This document shows positions 53,624 through 61,131 of a stretch of DNA of 64,000 bases, piece after piece; positions within the stretch are counted from its first letter, which is position 1, and the number at the start of each line of letters is the position of its first letter. The notes beneath the pieces are model-generated. The model was given only the letters and a program-made list of their open reading frames with translations. It had not been told where the DNA came from and did not search any database. The stretch comes from Sphingomonas sp. LR60. GTDB lineage: Bacteria > Pseudomonadota > Alphaproteobacteria > Sphingomonadales > Sphingomonadaceae. The translations under genes and the position numbers were made by a program. The stretch lies in assembly GCF_036855935.1 (NCBI RefSeq), contig NZ_JASPFK010000001.1, positions 1,676,501 through 1,740,500 on the forward strand, read 5' to 3'.

Positions 53624-54979
53624 ATGGATCAAGCCGTGACCACACCCCCGAGGACAGCCGACCACGCCGCCTCCAGCGATGCCGCCGTCCAGGCGCAGCT
53701 CGACCGGCTCTGGTCACTGTCACCGGGCGCGGACGTGCTGGGGCTCGACCGGATCACGCGCCTGCTCGCGCGGCTCGGCGATCCGCACCATAAGCTGCCC
53801 CCCGTCTTTCACGTCGCCGGCACCAACGGCAAGGGCTCGACCTGCGCGTTCCTGCGCGCTGCGCTGGAGGCGGCGGGTTACCGCGTCCATGTCTACACCA
53901 GCCCGCATCTGGTCCGCTTCAACGAGCGCATCCGGATCGCCGGTCGATTGATCGACGACGCCGCGCTGGCGGCGTTGCTGGCGGAAGTGCTCGATCAGGC
54001 CGACGGCATCGGTGCCAGCTTCTTCGAGATCACGACCGCCGCCGCCTTCCTCGCCTTTGCGCGCACGCCCGCCGACGCCTGCGTGATCGAGGTCGGGCTC
54101 GGCGGGCGGCTCGACGCGACCAACGTGTTGCCTGCGCCGGTTGCGTGCGGGATCGCGGCGCTCGGGATCGACCATCAGGCGTTCCTCGGCGACTCCCTCG
54201 AACAGATCGCCGCAGAGAAGGCCGGGATCGCCAAGGCCGGCGTGCCGCTGGTGACGATGGCCTATCCGCCCCCGATCGCCGCCCCCGTCGCATCTGCGGC
54301 GCAGGCGTGCGGCGCGCCGTGGTTTCCTCAGGGAACGACGTGGCGCTACACCGCCGATGACCAGCTTCATTATGAGGACGCGGCTGGCACCCTTACCCTG
54401 CCGCTGCCAGTGATGCCCGGCGCGCATCAGGACGCCAATCTCGCATTGGCGGTGGCGATGATCCGGCATCAATCCAGCCTGTCGGTGCCGATCGCCGCAT
54501 TCGAGGCCGCTGCCACGCAGACCCGCTGGCCCGCGCGGCTGCAACGCCTGTCACGCGGGCCGCTGGTCGCTCCCTTGACCGGTACGCCGGTGTGGCTCGA
54601 CGGCGGGCACAATGCCTCTGCTGGAGAAGCCATCGCCGCGGCACTTCCTCTCCTGATCGGCGGCCCCGAAGCCCGTTCGCTGATCGTGATCCTCGGGATG
54701 CTCGCCAACAAGGATGCCGCCGGTTTCCTCGCGCCGTTCGCCGAGATGATCGTCACGCTCATCGCCGTGCCGGTGCCCGGTCACGCCTGCCACGTGCCGG
54801 CCGACCTGCTGGCGGTCGCCGCTGCACTGAACGTACCCAATTGTTTGACCGCGCCAGACATTCCCGCCGCGGCCGCGCTAGTCGCCGGCGCGCAGCGGCC
54901 TGCGCAGCCGGTGCTGATCGCCGGATCGCTCTATCTCGCCGGTGAAGTGTTGAGCGCGAACGACGAAGCGCCGGACTAA
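53624..54979 (+). CDS. folC: Bifunctional dihydrofolate/folylpolyglutamate synthase
   Basis: 451 residues. Adds glutamate to dihydropteroate and to tetrahydrofolates. The P-loop is in VAGTNGKGSTCAFLRAAL, followed by HVYTSPHLVRFNERIRI, FFEITTAAAFLAFA, DACVIEVGLGGRLDATNV and the C-terminal ligase domain with WLDGGHNASAGEAIAAAL. Alternative starts a few codons downstream are possible. It ends the lapA-pyrF-trpFBA-accD-folC run. Confidence 0.96.
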   Translation: MDQAVTTPPRTADHAASSDAAVQAQLDRLWSLSPGADVLGLDRITRLLARLGDPHHKLPPVFHVAGTNGKGSTCAFLRAALEAAGYRVHVYTSPHLVRFNERIRIAGRLIDDAALAALLAEVLDQADGIGASFFEITTAAAFLAFARTPADACVIEVGLGGRLDATNVLPAPVACGIAALGIDHQAFLGDSLEQIAAEKAGIAKAGVPLVTMAYPPPIAAPVASAAQACGAPWFPQGTTWRYTADDQLHYEDAAGTLTLPLPVMPGAHQDANLALAVAMIRHQSSLSVPIAAFEAAATQTRWPARLQRLSRGPLVAPLTGTPVWLDGGHNASAGEAIAAALPLLIGGPEARSLIVILGMLANKDAAGFLAPFAEMIVTLIAVPVPGHACHVPADLLAVAAALNVPNCLTAPDIPAAAALVAGAQRPAQPVLIAGSLYLAGEVLSANDEAPD

Positions 54980-55049
54980 CCTTAAATCTGCGATTGACTT
55001 GCAATAGCGGACAGGCGACCTTGCGCGGGCAAGAGGAGTCGACTGTTCC

Positions 55050-55487
55050 ATGACCCAGCTTCCCGCCCCCGTCCTGACCATCAATGCCTTGCCGCATGCA
55101 TTGCCCGACTGTCCCAACGCACGCGTTATCCTGTTCGCGATGCGCCGTATGGGTGCGCACGGCCTCTCGGACGCTCGCGCCGCGCACGGCTTCTTCACCG
55201 GCTTCGGCGAGGCGTTCCGACGTCCTTTGCTGTTGATGCGCACGCTGATGACCGATCTTGCCGCCAATGCGACGGTGCCGATCGCGATTGCGCCGTGCTG
55301 CTGCGCGCGAATGACCGCGTCGGAGCAAGTGCTGCTCGCGATCGTCGCGCGTGTAGAGAGCCGCACCGACAGCGCGCATCTGTTGATGCAGGACCTGATC
55401 GGGCAGCGGCATGTCGACGGCGTATTGGCCAGCGCCGCCGCCCTCGCCGCCGCCTTCGCCGACGAGGGTCGCCCGATCTGCCTTTAG
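55050..55487 (+). CDS. Conserved sphingomonad hypothetical protein (DUF6628-like)
   Basis: 145 residues from ATG 55050. GGGCAAGAGGAG lies upstream. Mostly helical with a cysteine triplet in IAPCCCARMTASEQVLLAIV and an arginine-rich opening segment (RVILFAMRRMGAHGLSDARA). I recall this pattern as DUF6628 in Sphingomonadales, without known function; this was not searched. It lies 70 bases after folC and nearly abuts the convergent AmpG-like gene. Confidence 0.65.
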   Translation: MTQLPAPVLTINALPHALPDCPNARVILFAMRRMGAHGLSDARAAHGFFTGFGEAFRRPLLLMRTLMTDLAANATVPIAIAPCCCARMTASEQVLLAIVARVESRTDSAHLLMQDLIGQRHVDGVLASAAALAAAFADEGRPICL

Positions 55488-55491
55488 GCGG

Positions 55492-56841
55492 CTAGGCGGC
55501 AGCGCCGTCGCGCGCGTCGCCCGGTCCCTCCGTACCGGCGCTTCCGACCGACCGGTCGACCAGCCCCGATCGGCTCATCCACCAGAACAGCGCCACGCCC
55601 GGCAGCGCCAACACGACCGTCAACAGGTAGAAATTGACGTATCCGACCCGCTCGACCAGCGCCCCGGCGCTCGCCCCGGTGATGATCCGCCCGACCACGC
55701 TCGCCGCCGCAGAGATCAGCGCATATTGCGCGGCGGTGAAGCGCAGGTCGCACAGCGCCGAGAAATAGGCGACCACCGTCACCCCGCCGATCCCCGACGC
55801 GATGTTCTCGAACGTCATCGCGCCGGCGAGTCCGAGGTTGCTGTGCCCCGCCGCGGCCAGCGCGGCGAAGCTGGCGTTGGACACCGCCATCAGCACCAGG
55901 CTGATCAGCACCGAGCGCTTCAGCCCCAACCGCGCGTACATGACACCACCGAGGAAAATACCGATCAAATACGCCCAGAAACCGACACCGACGTCGTACA
56001 AGGCGATTTCGTCGTTGGTAAATCCGGTGTCGTTGAGCAACAGCCGCAACACCAACTGCCCCAGCGTGTCACCGATCTTGTGGATCAGGATGAATAGCAG
56101 CACCACGAACGCGCCCGGACGCGCAAAGAACTGCACGAACGGCCGCCAGATCGCCGCCAACGTGGTTCCGACGCCGCGCCGTGGCTCGACTTCGCGATGC
56201 CGCCGCGGCTCCCCGATGACCAAACCCGCTACCATCGCCGGCAATGCGAGCATTGCGGTCGAGAGGTAAGCGGCGGTCCAGCCGTGCCGGGCGGCGACGA
56301 ACAACGCCAGCGATGCGGCGCCGGCCGACCCGATCCGCCAGCCGTACTGGCTCATCCCCGATCCGACACCCAATTGACGCGGCTCGAGAATTTCGATGCG
56401 AAACGCGTCGATCACCACGTCGAACGTCGATCCCGCGACCCCGACCAGGATCGCAGCGGTAACGGTCGCGCCAATACTCGCCTTCGGATCGACCAGCGCC
56501 AGATTGGCCACGGCAGCGATGACCAGCACGCCCGCCACGAGCAGCCACGACACCCTCTGCCCCAAAGCGCCGAGCACCGGCAACCGCACGCCATCGACGA
56601 CCCAGGCCCACAAGAATTTGATATTGTAGACAAGAAACGCGAGGCTGAACGCGGTCACCGTCTTCTTGTCGATCCCGCTCTGCGCCAGCCGCGTCGTCAG
56701 CGTCGCGGCAATCATCGCATAAGGAAAGCCAGAAGAAACCCCCAGCGCAAAGGCCGCGAGCGGTCCGCGCTCCAGATAGGGGCGAACACCGTCCACCCAA
56801 GTCCGTCCATCCGCCCGCGCCGCCATCCACTTCGCCTTCAT
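55492..56841 (-). CDS. AmpG-like MFS permease
   Basis: 449 residues with about 12-14 membrane segments. FALGVSSGFPYAMIAATLTT, NIKFLWAWVVDGVRLPVL (the AmpG-type xKFLWAPxxD variant) and GSTFDVVIDAFRIEIL match the AmpG/acetyl-CoA transporter-like family. AmpG imports anhydromuropeptides from the periplasm for cell-wall recycling; whether this copy does so is an inference. It starts 33 bases downstream of a response-regulator gene. Confidence 0.85.
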   Translation of the reverse strand: MKAKWMAARADGRTWVDGVRPYLERGPLAAFALGVSSGFPYAMIAATLTTRLAQSGIDKKTVTAFSLAFLVYNIKFLWAWVVDGVRLPVLGALGQRVSWLLVAGVLVIAAVANLALVDPKASIGATVTAAILVGVAGSTFDVVIDAFRIEILEPRQLGVGSGMSQYGWRIGSAGAASLALFVAARHGWTAAYLSTAMLALPAMVAGLVIGEPRRHREVEPRRGVGTTLAAIWRPFVQFFARPGAFVVLLFILIHKIGDTLGQLVLRLLLNDTGFTNDEIALYDVGVGFWAYLIGIFLGGVMYARLGLKRSVLISLVLMAVSNASFAALAAAGHSNLGLAGAMTFENIASGIGGVTVVAYFSALCDLRFTAAQYALISAAASVVGRIITGASAGALVERVGYVNFYLLTVVLALPGVALFWWMSRSGLVDRSVGSAGTEGPGDARDGAAA

Positions 56842-56874
56842 TAGTCAGGCGATCGACTTAGCGCGAAAATGCGA

Positions 56875-57324
56875 TCAGGTAAGCCCGGTCATCGGTGATC
56901 CACCGCCGAACATCCGCAATCCGCCCGGCAACCGTGGCGGCGATCGACCCTCCGCGGCCGATTCGATCGCGTCGATCGATCCGACAAGATCCCGTTGCGT
57001 ATAGGGTTTTGCCAGACAGCCGACCGCGACCGTCTCGGCGTCCACCGGGCATGCGCCCGTCACGAACAGCACCCGAATCCCGCGCGCCGATGCCGAGCGT
57101 GCGACATCGATTCCGCTGCCATCGGCAAGGTTGATGTCGACGAGCACCAGATCGATCGGCGCGCCGGCTTCGATCACCCGCACCGCGTCGGCGACCCGGT
57201 CGACGGTCGCGATGATGGTAAAGCCTTGATCCGTCAGCATCCGCTCGGTGTCGAATGCCACCAAAGGCTCGTCTTCGACGACGAGCAACTTCTCGATCGA
57301 CCGCTGTCGCCGCCCGAACAACAT
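56875..57324 (-). CDS. Single-domain response regulator
   Basis: 149 residues. A complete receiver domain: acidic pair in LLVVEDEPLVAF, phospho-acceptor aspartate in IDLVLVDINLADGSG, threonine in VLFVTG and lysine in GCLAKPY. There is no output domain; the tail (SPPRLPGGLRMFGGGSPMTG) looks disordered. No kinase lies next to it. It resembles the stand-alone receivers in sphingomonad general-stress and motility pathways, without specific assignment. Confidence 0.9.
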   Translation of the reverse strand: MLFGRRQRSIEKLLVVEDEPLVAFDTERMLTDQGFTIIATVDRVADAVRVIEAGAPIDLVLVDINLADGSGIDVARSASARGIRVLFVTGACPVDAETVAVGCLAKPYTQRDLVGSIDAIESAAEGRSPPRLPGGLRMFGGGSPMTGLT

Positions 57325-57442
57325 CGTCTGTTTCGCCCCCGGTATCGTTCCTATCGCTCAACCCCGCTGAACGCATTTATTTCCCGCTGCCGTCCAGATC
57401 AGAAACCTTGTTGCGGGCGAGCACAGCCCGTAAGCGACCGAC

Positions 57443-58534
57443 ATGGCCGACGAACGTTCCCCACACCGCATCGCCAAGCTGCTCGCGCGCGCAGGCGTGG
57501 CCTCCCGGCGCGAGGTCGAGCGGATGATCGCCGAGGGGCGTGTCGCGAAGGACGGCGTCGTACTCGACACGCCCGCCACGGTCCTGCCGTCGCTCGACGG
57601 CGTCACGGTCGATGGAGAGCCCGTCGCGGCGGCGGAGCCTACGCGCTTGTTTCTCTTCCACAAACCGACCGGCGTGCTGACCGCGGAGCGCGATCCGGCC
57701 GGGCGCGCGACGATCTACGATCGCTTGCCCAAGGATTTGCCGCGGCTGGTTCCGATCGGGCGGCTGGATCTCAACACCGAGGGGCTGTTGCTCCTGACCA
57801 CCGATGGCGAATTCAAGCGACAGCTCGAACTGCCTGCGACCGGCGTCGAGCGCAGCTATCGCGCGCGTGCTTACGGCCAGGTCAGCCAGGCGCAGCTCGA
57901 AGACCTGATCCACGGCATCGAGATCGACGGCATTCGTTACGGCCCGATCGACGCCAATCTCGAGCGTCGCACCGGTGCGAACGTCTGGATCGAAATGACG
58001 CTGAGCGAGGGCAAGAACCGCGAGGTGCGGCGCGTGCTCGAACATCTCGGGCTGCGCGTCAGCCGTCTGATACGCACGCGCTACGGGCCGTTCGTGCTCG
58101 GCGACCTGCCGGTCGGTGACATTGGCGAGGTTCGTGTCGCGGACCTGATCGCCTTTCGTCAGACCTTGAAGGCAGCTGCGAAACAGCGGCCACCGGTCCC
58201 CGACGTCGCCGTACCCGGCAGCCGTCGCGCGCCTGCGCCGCGTCCGCCGATCGGCGGACGCCCGCTCGGCGGCCCACGTCCCTCGACGGGGGTGGGGCGA
58301 CCGGTTGCGTCTCATCGTACCGCAAGCGCTCCGCAACCCGTGCGGACGCCAGATCGCTCGCCCGCCAAAGCTGCCGCCACTACGCTGCGTCCGCCGCGCG
58401 CGACGCCCAAACCAGTCGCGCCCAAGACCGAAGAGCAGCCGCTCACGCCGCAACGTCCGGCACGGATCAAGCGTCAGCCCGGATGGGCCAAGCCGAAACC
58501 CAAGCCCGGCGCACGGCCGCGGGGTCGCAAATGA
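57443..58534 (+). CDS. rluB: 23S rRNA pseudouridine synthase (RluB/RsuA family) with basic C-terminal tail
   Basis: 363 residues. The S4 RNA-binding domain is at the start (RIAKLLARAGVASRREVERM). The catalytic aspartate is in IGRLDLNTEGLLLLTTDGEF near residue 110. KNREVRRVLEHLGLRVSRLI completes the catalytic domain by about residue 245. The last 115 residues are Pro/Arg/Lys-rich low complexity (RPPIGGRPLGGPRPSTGVG), probably a disordered RNA-binding extension. The family makes pseudouridine in 23S rRNA; the exact site cannot be read. The stop overlaps rsmD by four bases. Confidence 0.92.
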   Translation: MADERSPHRIAKLLARAGVASRREVERMIAEGRVAKDGVVLDTPATVLPSLDGVTVDGEPVAAAEPTRLFLFHKPTGVLTAERDPAGRATIYDRLPKDLPRLVPIGRLDLNTEGLLLLTTDGEFKRQLELPATGVERSYRARAYGQVSQAQLEDLIHGIEIDGIRYGPIDANLERRTGANVWIEMTLSEGKNREVRRVLEHLGLRVSRLIRTRYGPFVLGDLPVGDIGEVRVADLIAFRQTLKAAAKQRPPVPDVAVPGSRRAPAPRPPIGGRPLGGPRPSTGVGRPVASHRTASAPQPVRTPDRSPAKAAATTLRPPRATPKPVAPKTEEQPLTPQRPARIKRQPGWAKPKPKPGARPRGRK

Positions 58535-59070
58535 GGATCATCGCCGGCCAATGGCGCGGACGCCCGCTCGCTGCACCGAAAGGTGACGCCACCCGTCCGA
58601 CCGCAGACCGCACGCGCGAAGCCCTGTTCTCGATGCTCGCCAGCCGCGTCGGCAGCTTCGAGGGACTGGCCTGTGCCGATCTCTTCGCCGGATCGGGAGC
58701 GCTCGGGCTGGAAGCCTTGTCGCGCGGCGCGGCAAGCTGCATGTTCGTCGAGCAGGATAAGCCCGCGCTCGACGTCCTGCGCGCCAATGTCGCGAAGCTG
58801 GGTGCGACGGGCGCCGACATCCGCCCTGCCTCGGTCATGGCGCTCGGCCCGGCGCGCGCGCCGCTCGATATCGTGATGATGGACCCGCCTTATGCGACCG
58901 GCGCGGGCGCGGTGGCTGCCGACAAGCTGGCGCGACTTGGTTGGATCGGTCCTGCCACCTGGGTCTCGATCGAGACCGCAAAGGGCGAAGGCGACGTTCC
59001 CGCAGGCTTCGTCGTCGACGCAGACCGGACCCACGGCCGCGCGCGGTTGATGCTGTTGCGGCTCGGCTGA
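58531..59070 (+). CDS. rsmD: 16S rRNA (guanine-966-N2)-methyltransferase
   Basis: 179 residues from ATG 58531, overlapping the rluB stop (ATGA). The SAM loop is in ADLFAGSGALGLEALSRGA and the catalytic DPPY in DIVMMDPPYATG. The opening MRIIAGQWRGRPLAAPKG and RPTADRTREALFSML are strongly typical. Partner of rluB in rRNA modification, which the overlap suggests is co-expressed. Confidence 0.95.
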   Translation: MRIIAGQWRGRPLAAPKGDATRPTADRTREALFSMLASRVGSFEGLACADLFAGSGALGLEALSRGAASCMFVEQDKPALDVLRANVAKLGATGADIRPASVMALGPARAPLDIVMMDPPYATGAGAVAADKLARLGWIGPATWVSIETAKGEGDVPAGFVVDADRTHGRARLMLLRLG

Positions 59071-59073
59071 GCG

Positions 59074-60363
59074 TCAGGCGGCGGCGGTGCGCGGCCGCAT
59101 CGCCAGCAGCGCGATCAGGCTAACCAGTGACATTCCCGCGAGATAGCCGCCGACCAGCGACAGGCCGCCATTCCGCGCGAGTGTCTCCGCCGCGACCGGG
59201 GTCAGCCCGCCGCCGATGATCCCGGCCATGTTGAAGGCAAGGCTCACGCCCGTATAGCGCACGCGCGCCGGGAACAGCCCGGGGAGCCACGCGCCCAATG
59301 GGCCGTACACGAACCCCATCGCGAACAATGCGACGGAAAGGCTGGCAAAGATCAGCGGCGGCGACCCCGATCCCAGCCCTGGCGCCAGCACGAACCCGGC
59401 GATGATCGCGAAGACGCACCCCCAGGTCAGCACATGCCGCGCGTCGCGACGATCGGCCCAGATGCCCGACAGAACGATCCCAACGGCCATGAACAGGATC
59501 GCGCCAAGCTGCATCGACAGGATCGTAGGCCGCGCGATTCCCAGCCGCGTCGTCGCATAGCCGAGCGCGAACGCCGTCGCGATATAATAGACCGCGAAGC
59601 ACGCGATCGCCCCGGCGGTGCCGCCCAATGCCGCGCGCCAGTGATCGCGCAGCAACTCACCCATCGGCACCGCTGGCGGCGGACCTTCCTCCAGCACGCG
59701 CGCGAACGCGGGCGTCTCGGCGATCTTCAGCCGCACCCACAGGCCGAGCCCGACCAGCACGATCGACAGCACGAAGGGGATGCGCCATCCCCAAGCGACG
59801 AAATCCTCTGCGCTCATCACCAATCCGAGCAGCAGGAACAGGCCGTTAGCGGCGACGAACCCGACCGGTGCGCCGAGTTGCGGCACCATGCCATAGCGTC
59901 CCCGCCAGCCGGGCGGCGCGTTCTCGACCGCGAGCAACGCCGCCCCGCCCCATTCCCCGCCAAGTCCGAACCCCTGTCCAAACCGCAGCAGGCACAGCAG
60001 CACCGGCGCGAGGTAACCGGCCTGCGCGTAGGTTGGCAGGAACGCGATCGCCAGCGTCGATCCACCCATCAGCATCAGGCTGACCACCAAGGTTGACTTG
60101 CGCCCGATCCGGTCACCGTAGTGGCCGAACGCCCAGGCACCGACCGGTCGTGCGAAGAAGGCTACGGCAAGGCTCGCATAAGCGGCGAGCAACTGCGCGG
60201 ACGGATCGCCCGCCGGGAAGAACAGCGGTCCGAACACCAGCGACGCGGCCGTCGCGTAGATATAGAAATCGTAGAACTCCACCGACGTGCCGACGAGGCT
60301 GGCGAGCAGAATACGGCGGTGCGAGGCAGCCGGCTGATCAGCGGGAAGAGCGGAAGAATACAT
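59074..60363 (-). CDS. MHS-family MFS metabolite:proton symporter
   Basis: 429 residues, about 12 membrane segments. LLASLVGTSVEFYDFYIYATAA in the first segment, GHYGDRIGRKSTLVVSLMLMG in the loop between segments 2 and 3, and RFGQGFGLGGEWGGAALLAVE are the hallmarks of the MHS family (KgtP, ShiA, ProP). Substrates in the family are dicarboxylates, shikimate, proline/betaine; this one cannot be specified. It converges with rsmD, three bases between stops. Confidence 0.9.
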   Translation of the reverse strand: MYSSALPADQPAASHRRILLASLVGTSVEFYDFYIYATAASLVFGPLFFPAGDPSAQLLAAYASLAVAFFARPVGAWAFGHYGDRIGRKSTLVVSLMLMGGSTLAIAFLPTYAQAGYLAPVLLCLLRFGQGFGLGGEWGGAALLAVENAPPGWRGRYGMVPQLGAPVGFVAANGLFLLLGLVMSAEDFVAWGWRIPFVLSIVLVGLGLWVRLKIAETPAFARVLEEGPPPAVPMGELLRDHWRAALGGTAGAIACFAVYYIATAFALGYATTRLGIARPTILSMQLGAILFMAVGIVLSGIWADRRDARHVLTWGCVFAIIAGFVLAPGLGSGSPPLIFASLSVALFAMGFVYGPLGAWLPGLFPARVRYTGVSLAFNMAGIIGGGLTPVAAETLARNGGLSLVGGYLAGMSLVSLIALLAMRPRTAAA

Positions 60364-60489
60364 GCCCCCTTTCCTCGCAGCCGGCTTCCCGCGTCAACGC
60401 ACAAAATTATGTCATTGTAGTCACGAAATCGGGTTCCATAGACACATGGCAGCAATGTTGACGCGTTAAAGGATGCTGGTGCGATGTCG

Positions 60490-60582
60490 CTTCCGAGCGC
60501 GCAGCGCATATCGCCGGGCAAGCCCCCTCGCCCGGCCATTCCCTGAACTACGGGGCGGTCCTTTCGGGCCGCCCCGATTTTT
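60490..60582 (+). ncRNA. Candidate small RNA with C-rich loop
   Basis: In the 224-base gap 60364-60587 a TTGACG (60458-60463) is followed by a two-hairpin segment. The first is GCCGGGC/GCCCGGC at 60513-60536, presenting the loop AAGCCCCCTC. After the single-stranded CATTCCCTGAACTA comes a strong rho-independent terminator (60551-60582). No plus-strand gene explains that terminator. C-rich loops that can pair with Shine-Dalgarno sequences are typical of alphaproteobacterial trans-acting sRNAs. The 5' end and the weak -10 are guesses. Confidence 0.45.
60551..60582 (+). terminator. Rho-independent terminator
   Basis: CGGGGCGGTCC pairs with GGGCCGCCCCG (10 pairs including one G-U) around a short CTTTC-type loop and is followed by ATTTTT. 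The orientation of the T-run serves a plus-strand transcript. It could stop minus-strand reading less well because no T-run lies on the other side. Confidence 0.85.
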
Positions 60583-60587
60583 CTGCC

Positions 60588-61082
60588 TTACTCCGCGAGG
60601 GCGGCGTGAAGCTGCGCCTTGTTCATTTTTGATCGCCCCGCGATGCCTCGCTTGCGAGCTTCCGCATGAAGCGCTTCACGTGTGCGATGGTCGCGTGCAC
60701 TTGCGGTTTTGGCGGCGACATCGTCGGGTTGCGGGGAAAACTGCTGCCCCTTGCGCGTGTCGGCGCGCTTCTTGGCCGACGTTCGCGCATATTCCTTATC
60801 TGACAGCGCTTTGCGCGCTTCTTTGGGCAGGTAGCGCTCACCCGTCTCTTCGCTCGGCTTTCCGGACTTCGTGCCCCAATCCTCTTCGGTCCATTGATGA
60901 AGCGAATTGTCGGCGTCCTTGCCGCCTTTATATCCGCCGCCACGCTTCTTGTATTCGGCGACTGCCAGTTGCGCCTTGCGCGCCGACCATTGGCCCTTCC
61001 TGCCGCCTTTCGCGCCCGCGATGACGTCGTCCCTCACCTTTTCCCAGAGCGCAGGATCGGACTTTTCGGCGGTTTCGGACAT
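60588..61082 (-). CDS. DUF5872 protein with C-terminal Rho-N-like domain
   Basis: 164 residues, very rich in Lys, Arg, Ala and Gly. The N-terminal part (AGAKGGRKGQWSARKAQLAV, EYKKRGGGYKGGKDADNSLH, EDWGTKSGKPSEETGERYLP) matches the DUF5872 pattern as I recall it. The last 40 residues (RTREALHAEARKRGIAGRSK) form a Rho-N/SAP-like helix-extended-helix that often binds nucleic acid. A small abundant DNA- or RNA-binding protein is likely; role unknown. Confidence 0.75.
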   Translation of the reverse strand: MSETAEKSDPALWEKVRDDVIAGAKGGRKGQWSARKAQLAVAEYKKRGGGYKGGKDADNSLHQWTEEDWGTKSGKPSEETGERYLPKEARKALSDKEYARTSAKKRADTRKGQQFSPQPDDVAAKTASARDHRTREALHAEARKRGIAGRSKMNKAQLHAALAE

Positions 61083-61131
61083 GAGTGCACCTCCGGCACC
61101 TCAACCTCCGTCTCCTAGGAAAGTCGCACGC

